From positions 1 through 45,315 of the forward strand of contig DATLDK010000104.1 of the NCBI GenBank assembly GCA_035525905.1: a stretch of DNA of 45,315 bases, written 5' to 3'. Every line of letters begins with the position of its first letter. Positions within the stretch are counted from its first letter, which is position 1. Both the position numbers and the translations under genes were made by a program. Below the pieces are notes generated by a model. That model made no database searches. It was given only the letters and a program-made list of their open reading frames with translations, and was not told where the DNA came from. Below are positions 39,975 through 45,315 of the stretch, one piece after another. Origin of the DNA: Gaiellasilicea sp035525905 (lineage in GTDB: Bacteria > Actinomycetota > Thermoleophilia > Gaiellales > Gaiellaceae).

Positions 39975-40679
39975 GAGTGCTCCCACCCCGTCCGAGCTCG
40001 ACCCGCCGCTGCTGATGGCTGCCGTCACCGAGGCAGGAACGAAGGCCGGGCCCCGCGTGCAGCAGGTGACGGAGAGCCTCCGCACCGCGATCATCTCCGG
40101 CCGCTTCGAGCCGGGGGACCGCCTGATCGAGTCGGCGCTCTCGTCCGAGCTGGGCACGAGCCGCGGTCCCGTGCGCGAGGCGCTCCGGCAGCTCGAGAAC
40201 GAGGGTCTCGTCATGTCCTTCCCCTACCGGGGCGCGGTGGTGCTCGGTGTCTCGGACGAGGAAGTCCAGGAGGTGCTGATCCCGATCCGCCTGACGCTGG
40301 AGCGCTACAGCTGGGTGCAGGCGCTCGACAAGCTGACGGACGACGACTTCGCGGAGCTCGGGAAGCAGATCTGGCTGATGGAGCAGGCGGGGAAGGGCAA
40401 CGACCTGACGAAGCTCGTCGAGGCGGACCTCGCCTTCCACGAGATCGTCATCTCGGCGTCGGGGCAGCTGCACACCGTGCAGCTCTGGCGCACGATCTGG
40501 CCGCGGATCCGTGCCTACTTCTATCGCTACGAGCGCTTTCGCAGCTTCGAGGAGACCGTTGAGGAGCATCGCGAGCTGCTCGAAGCCCTGCAGACGCGCG
40601 ATCCCGAGATCGCGCTGGCCGTCCTGCAGCGCCACATCGACGTCGCCGCCCCGCCGGCGGCTCTGAAGGTGAAGCGCGC

Positions 40680-40683
<4 letters not shown>
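39973..40683 (+). CDS. GntR-family transcriptional regulator, FadR subfamily (FCD domain)
   Basis: A 236-residue repressor-type protein. The winged helix (about residues 27-92) has LRTAIISGRFEPGDRLIESALSSELG, SRGPVREALRQLENEGLV and the wing FPYRGAVVLGVSDEEV. The FCD ligand domain (about 100-225) has EADLAFHEIVISASG with Asp/His metal ligands, then EEHRELLEAL and LQRHI. FCD regulators bind organic acids or sugar acids through a metal. The ATG chosen lies within the operator box; an ATG 14 codons later is possible. It is coupled by ATGA to the first ATPase gene. Its likely targets are the two bipartite operators found here (inference from location and box match). Confidence 0.92.
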
Positions 40684-41683
<1,000 letters not shown>

Positions 41684-41687
<4 letters not shown>

Positions 41688-42736
41688 GCGTCGACCTGAG
41701 CACGACGCGGCTCGATCTCGGCACCGGCGGTGAGCCCGCGGACGTCCTGCTGAAGGCGCGCGGCGTCAAGAAGCACTTCCCGGTGCGCAAGGGGATGCTG
41801 AAGCGGACGGTCGGCCAGTTGCAGGCCGTCGACGGCGTCGACCTCGACGTCTTCCGCGGCGAGACGGTCGGGCTCGTGGGCGAGTCGGGCTGCGGCAAGT
41901 CCACCCTCGGGCGCACGCTGCTGCGCCTGCTCGAGCCGACCGCGGGCGAGATCGAGTTCGACGGCGTCGACGTGCGGCGTCTCGGCGGATCCGACCTGAA
42001 GGCGATGCGCCGCCACATGCAGATCGTCTTCCAGGACTCCGTCGGCTCGCTCGACCCGCGGATGAAGGTGAGCGACCTCGTCGGTGAGGGCCTTCGGATC
42101 CACGGGCTCGAACGGAAGCGGCGTGACGAGGCCGTGATCGACGTGCTCGAGCGTGTCGGCCTCAGTGCCGAGGCGGCCGGTCGCTACCCGCACCAGTTCA
42201 GCGGCGGCCAACGCCAGCGCATCGGCCTCGCGCGTGCGCTCGTGCTGCGACCGAAGTTCATCGTCGCCGACGAGCCCGTCTCCGCGCTCGACGTTTCGAT
42301 CCAGTCGCAGGTGCTGAACCTCCTCGTCGAGCTGAAGCACGAGTTCAATCTCACCTACCTCTTCGTCGCGCACGATCTCGCCGTCGTCGGCTACATCTCC
42401 GACCGGGTCGCGGTCATGTACCTGGGCAAGATCGTCGAGCTCGCGACCTCCGAGGAGCTCTTCCGCCGGCCGTTGCACCCGTACACGATGGCCCTGCTGT
42501 CTGCGAACCCGGAGCCGATTCCGGGGCGCAAGCGCCAGCGCGTCGTGCTCCACGGCGACGTGCCGAGCCCGATCAACCCGCCGTCCGGGTGCCGCTTCCG
42601 GACCCGGTGCCCGATCGCGCAGGAGATCTGCGCCGAGGTCGAGCCGTTGCTCGAGGATCACGGGGACAGCCACGGCGCGGCCTGTCACTTCGCCGGAACG
42701 CCCATCGAGGGGCGAACGGCCGCGCTCGCCACGTGA
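41684..42736 (+). CDS. ABC transporter ATPase, peptide type (DppF-like)
   Basis: A 350-residue second ATPase. Walker A GESGCGKS, Q-loop (FQDSVGSLDPRM), signature FSGGQRQR, Walker B IVADEPVSALD, and the H-loop AHDLAVV. The C-terminal extension GCRFRTRCPIAQEIC with further Cys residues is typical. ATG at 41684 overlaps the previous stop (ATGA), and GGAGG lies 7 nt upstream. The open frame to 41528 is within the previous gene. Coupled by GTGA to the CocE-type hydrolase. Confidence 0.95.
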
Positions 42737-44400
42737 GCCTGCTCGACGTCCGCCTGCTGCATGACCAGCGGGTGCCGATGCGGGACGGCATCTCCATCTC
42801 GGCGGACGTCTACCTGCCGCTCTCGGGAGGCCCGCACCCGACGGTCTACCAGTGGACGCCGTACGAGTCGACGCGCGAACGCTTCGTCGGCTGGGGTGTC
42901 TGGTTCGCGCAGCGCGGCTACGCGGCGGTCGTCTCCGACGTCCGCGGGCGGTACGAGTCCGAGGGGGAGTTCGAGGCCTGGTCGAAGGACGGCATCGACG
43001 CGCACGACTCCCTCACGTGGGCGGCCGGCGAGGAGTGGTGCAACGGCCGCATCGGCACCTGGGGCCGCAGCTACGGCGCGCTGATCCAGTGGCAGCTGCT
43101 GCACCAGGGCCATCCAAACCTCGAGTGCGTCGCGCCGCAGGTGATCCACGACGACTACTTCTGGGACGGCTACTGGACGGGCGGCGCCTTCCAGCTGGCG
43201 CTCACGCTCGGCGCGGCCGCGATCTGGACGAGCGCGATCAGCCTCGTCACGGGCCCGGCCGCCGGCACCCTGATGTTGAACGACCGCATCTGGCGCCACC
43301 TGCCGCTGATCGAGCTCGACGAGGTCGCGATCGGCCGCAAGGTCGGCTACTGGCGCGAGTGGTGGGAGCACCAGGAGAACGACGCGTACTGGCACCAGTT
43401 CCACCACCGCGCCGAAACCGTGAACGTGCCCATCTTCCAGCAGGGCGGCTGGTTCGATCCGTACTCGGGCTCGCACCTGCGCACGTTCGCGAAGGTGGGC
43501 GACCGCGTTCCTAATCGTGTCCTGATGGGCCCCTGGTCGCACGAGGAGGAGGTCGAGACCTTCCGTGGCGACGTCGACCTCTCCGCCGGCGTGACAGTGA
43601 TCCGCGACCACGAGCTTGCCTTCTACGACCGCTACCTCCGCGACGAGGGGAACGGCTGGGACGAGCGCCCGCCGCTCGAGCTCTTCGTGCTCGGCCGAAA
43701 CGAGTGGCGCGGCGAGAGCGAGTGGCCGCTGCCGGGGACCGAGTACACGCAGTTCTTCCTGCGCAGCGCTGGGCGACTCGACCGCGACGTGCCCCGCTCC
43801 GACGAGCCGGCCGACCGGTACTCCTACGACCCGGAGGATCCGGTGCCGACGATCGGGGGCGTCAACTCGGTGCTGACGATGACGCAGGGCGCGGCCGAGC
43901 CGATTCTGCCCGGCCCCTGGGACCAGCGCGTGCTCGAGGCCCGCGACGACGTGCTCTCGTACACGAGCGACGAGCTCGACGGCGATCTCGAGGTGATCGG
44001 CCCGGTCGAGATGGTGCTGTTTGCGGCGTCGAGCGCGAAGGACACCGACTTCTTCGTTCGCGTCTGCGACGTCTACCCCGACGGGCGCTCGATCTTCCTC
44101 ACCGAAGGGCTGCTGCGCGCGCGCTACCGGAACTCGCACGAGGGAGACTCGACCGAGCTGCTCGAGCCGGGCGAGGTCGCCGAGTACCGGATTCGCTGCT
44201 ACCCGCTGGCGAACGTGTTCGAGCGGGGCCACCGGATCCGCCTCGACGTGACGAGCTCGAGCTTCCCCCGCTTCAGCCGCAACCTGAATACGGGCGAGGA
44301 TGTCGGCACGGGCACGCGGATGGAAGTCGCCCGTCAGACCGTCCTGCACACGGACGTCTACCCGTCGCACGTGCTGCTGCCGGTGATCCCGGGCTCGTGA
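42733..44400 (+). CDS. CocE/NonD-type serine hydrolase (X-Pro dipeptidyl-peptidase S15 family)
   Basis: A 555-residue alpha/beta hydrolase with a C-terminal jelly-roll. The catalytic triad can be placed: Ser113 in WGRSYGA, Asp242 in GGWFDPYS, His270 in GPWSHEE. The early RDGISISADVYLP and VVSDVRGRYESEG are family marks. The C-terminal domain begins near residue 360. The family cleaves X-Pro dipeptides, ester drugs such as cocaine, or glutaryl-amide bonds. In this operon an ester or amide bond in the imported substrate is the likely target. No signal peptide, so it acts after import. GTG start overlaps the ATPase stop (GTGA). Confidence 0.9.
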   Translation: MSLLDVRLLHDQRVPMRDGISISADVYLPLSGGPHPTVYQWTPYESTRERFVGWGVWFAQRGYAAVVSDVRGRYESEGEFEAWSKDGIDAHDSLTWAAGEEWCNGRIGTWGRSYGALIQWQLLHQGHPNLECVAPQVIHDDYFWDGYWTGGAFQLALTLGAAAIWTSAISLVTGPAAGTLMLNDRIWRHLPLIELDEVAIGRKVGYWREWWEHQENDAYWHQFHHRAETVNVPIFQQGGWFDPYSGSHLRTFAKVGDRVPNRVLMGPWSHEEEVETFRGDVDLSAGVTVIRDHELAFYDRYLRDEGNGWDERPPLELFVLGRNEWRGESEWPLPGTEYTQFFLRSAGRLDRDVPRSDEPADRYSYDPEDPVPTIGGVNSVLTMTQGAAEPILPGPWDQRVLEARDDVLSYTSDELDGDLEVIGPVEMVLFAASSAKDTDFFVRVCDVYPDGRSIFLTEGLLRARYRNSHEGDSTELLEPGEVAEYRIRCYPLANVFERGHRIRLDVTSSSFPRFSRNLNTGEDVGTGTRMEVARQTVLHTDVYPSHVLLPVIPGS

Positions 44401-45315
44401 GACCCGACGAGATGCCGTCGATCGCGGTCGAGCGCCGGCTCGCGGGGACGGACGTCTTGCCCCTGAAGGGAACGATGGCGGCGCCGCTGCCCGAGCACGT
44501 GCGCGACGCGGTTCTCGGCGCGCTCGACGAGCACGCGGTGACGCCGCCGAGCCGCGGGCACCTCGCGCTGCGGGAGGCAATCGCCCGGTCGCTGCCCGCT
44601 CCGGCCGACCCGGAGGACGGGATCCTGGTCACGAACGGCGCCATGCACGCGCTCAGCCTGGTCTTCCGGGCGCTGCTCGATCCCGGCGACGAGGTGATCG
44701 TCCCAACGCCGTGCTACTTCTTCCGCGGCCTGATCGAGCGCGCAGGCGGCGTCTTCGTCCCGGTAACGAGCTGGGATCCCGAGACGATCGTGAGGGCCCT
44801 CACTCCGCGTTCGCGTGCTCTCGTCGTCACGAACCCGAACAACCCGGACGGCCACCTGCCGTCACGGGCCGAGATCGACGAGCTGGTCGCGCTCGCAGCC
44901 CGGCACGGCCTGACGGTGATTACCGACGAGGCATACGAGCGCTGCATCCACGAGGGGGAGCTCGCCTCCGCCTGGGGGTCGCCGAACGTGATCCTCGTGC
45001 GCAGCCTCGGCAAGAGCCTCGCGATGCCGGCCTGGCGGATCGGCTTCGTCGCCGCCGAGCCCGCGGTGATCCCCGCTTGCCTGCGCGAGCTCGAGTGGGA
45101 CGTGATCCGTGTCAGCCACGTCGCACAGCGAGCGGCGACGGCCGCGCTCGACGGTCCGCAGGACTGGCTCGACGATGTTGCTGTGGGCTATCGCCGCGAC
45201 CGGGACGCGGCACATGCGGCGATTCTCGAGCACCCGGTTCTGAGCGCGCCGCTTCCGGCGGCGACGCCGTTCCTCTGGCTCGACCTCGGCAAGCTCTCTT
45301 GCGACGACGTCATCG
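44397..45315 (+). CDS. class I/II PLP aminotransferase, 3' end off the window
   Basis: 306 codons are visible; the gene continues beyond the right edge. Fold-type I motifs: SRGHLALREAIA, VTNGAMHALSLVF, PTPCYFFRGLIE, TNPNNPDGHLP, ITDEAYERC (Asp for pyridine N) and the Schiff-base Lys206 in SLGKSLAMPAWRIGF. This resembles aspartate/aromatic aminotransferases and related C-S lyases; the amino acid is not predictable by eye. GTG at 44397 overlaps the hydrolase stop (GTGA), so it is the fifth gene of the GntR operon and probably deaminates an amino acid released by the hydrolase. Confidence 0.88.
   Translation, partial: MRPDEMPSIAVERRLAGTDVLPLKGTMAAPLPEHVRDAVLGALDEHAVTPPSRGHLALREAIARSLPAPADPEDGILVTNGAMHALSLVFRALLDPGDEVIVPTPCYFFRGLIERAGGVFVPVTSWDPETIVRALTPRSRALVVTNPNNPDGHLPSRAEIDELVALAARHGLTVITDEAYERCIHEGELASAWGSPNVILVRSLGKSLAMPAWRIGFVAAEPAVIPACLRELEWDVIRVSHVAQRAATAALDGPQDWLDDVAVGYRRDRDAAHAAILEHPVLSAPLPAATPFLWLDLGKLSCDDVI

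Overview
The window is very GC-rich, tightly packed double-stranded bacterial sequence. The gene families point to a high-GC actinobacterium. A soil or marine member of the Thermoleophilia (Gaiellales or Solirubrobacterales) is my best guess, from the B12-dependent NrdJ, a sigma factor with a long Ala/Pro tail, a TPR-fused O-antigen-ligase protein and many GTG/TTG starts. This is an inference from protein families, not from any search. About 41 protein genes, one tRNA and several regulatory sites can be supported. No IS element, CRISPR array, rRNA or phage gene was seen, and no stretch over 300 bases lacks a gene.

Bases 1-5.5 kb: a minus-strand operon runs XRE/TPR regulator, aldo/keto reductase, ornithine-cyclodeaminase-like enzyme and Ser/Thr-dehydratase-like enzyme (cut by the left edge). 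A second, shortened XRE/TPR paralogue lies upstream. Between the two regulators sits an unannotated 26-codon plus-strand ORF with a near-perfect Shine-Dalgarno and a secretion-signal-like sequence. This resembles the regulator-plus-peptide layout of RRNPP quorum-sensing systems. The second regulator diverges from a small membrane protein across a perfect 16-bp palindrome.

Bases 5.5-17.3 kb: mostly housekeeping genes. They are a secreted clan-A glycoside hydrolase, nrdJ, a secreted protein of unknown function, an O-antigen-ligase/TPR membrane protein, a LytR_C-domain protein, a GalE-like epimerase, tmk, holB, a sigma factor with a membrane-anchored tail, and tRNA-Thr(CGT).

Bases 17.3-45.3 kb: a catabolic region. 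After a FAD/Rieske oxidoreductase come two divergent arms built from the same parts. The minus arm is a deacylase of the AstE/AspA family, a ceramidase-like hydrolase and an enolase-superfamily enzyme. The plus arm is an enolase-superfamily enzyme, a GSA-type aminotransferase, an AstE/AspA deacylase, an MFS exporter and a ceramidase-like hydrolase. Next come a nucleotidyltransferase, a VOC protein, a third enolase-superfamily enzyme, a metallophosphoesterase and an amidohydrolase. Last is a divergent peptide-type unit. Its minus arm holds a fourth enolase-superfamily enzyme, an ABC substrate-binding protein, two permeases, a D-aminoacylase and a threonine aldolase. Its plus arm holds a GntR/FCD regulator, two ABC ATPases, a CocE-type hydrolase and an aminotransferase that runs off the right edge.

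The two divergent promoters of this catabolic region, about 17.6 kb apart, carry the same bipartite operator: two TTGTCRAY-type boxes exactly 18 bp apart. This suggests that the GntR protein controls both units as one regulon for import and breakdown of an acylated amino-acid, peptide or sugar-acid substrate. Almost every gene inside these operons overlaps the next by ATGA or GTGA.
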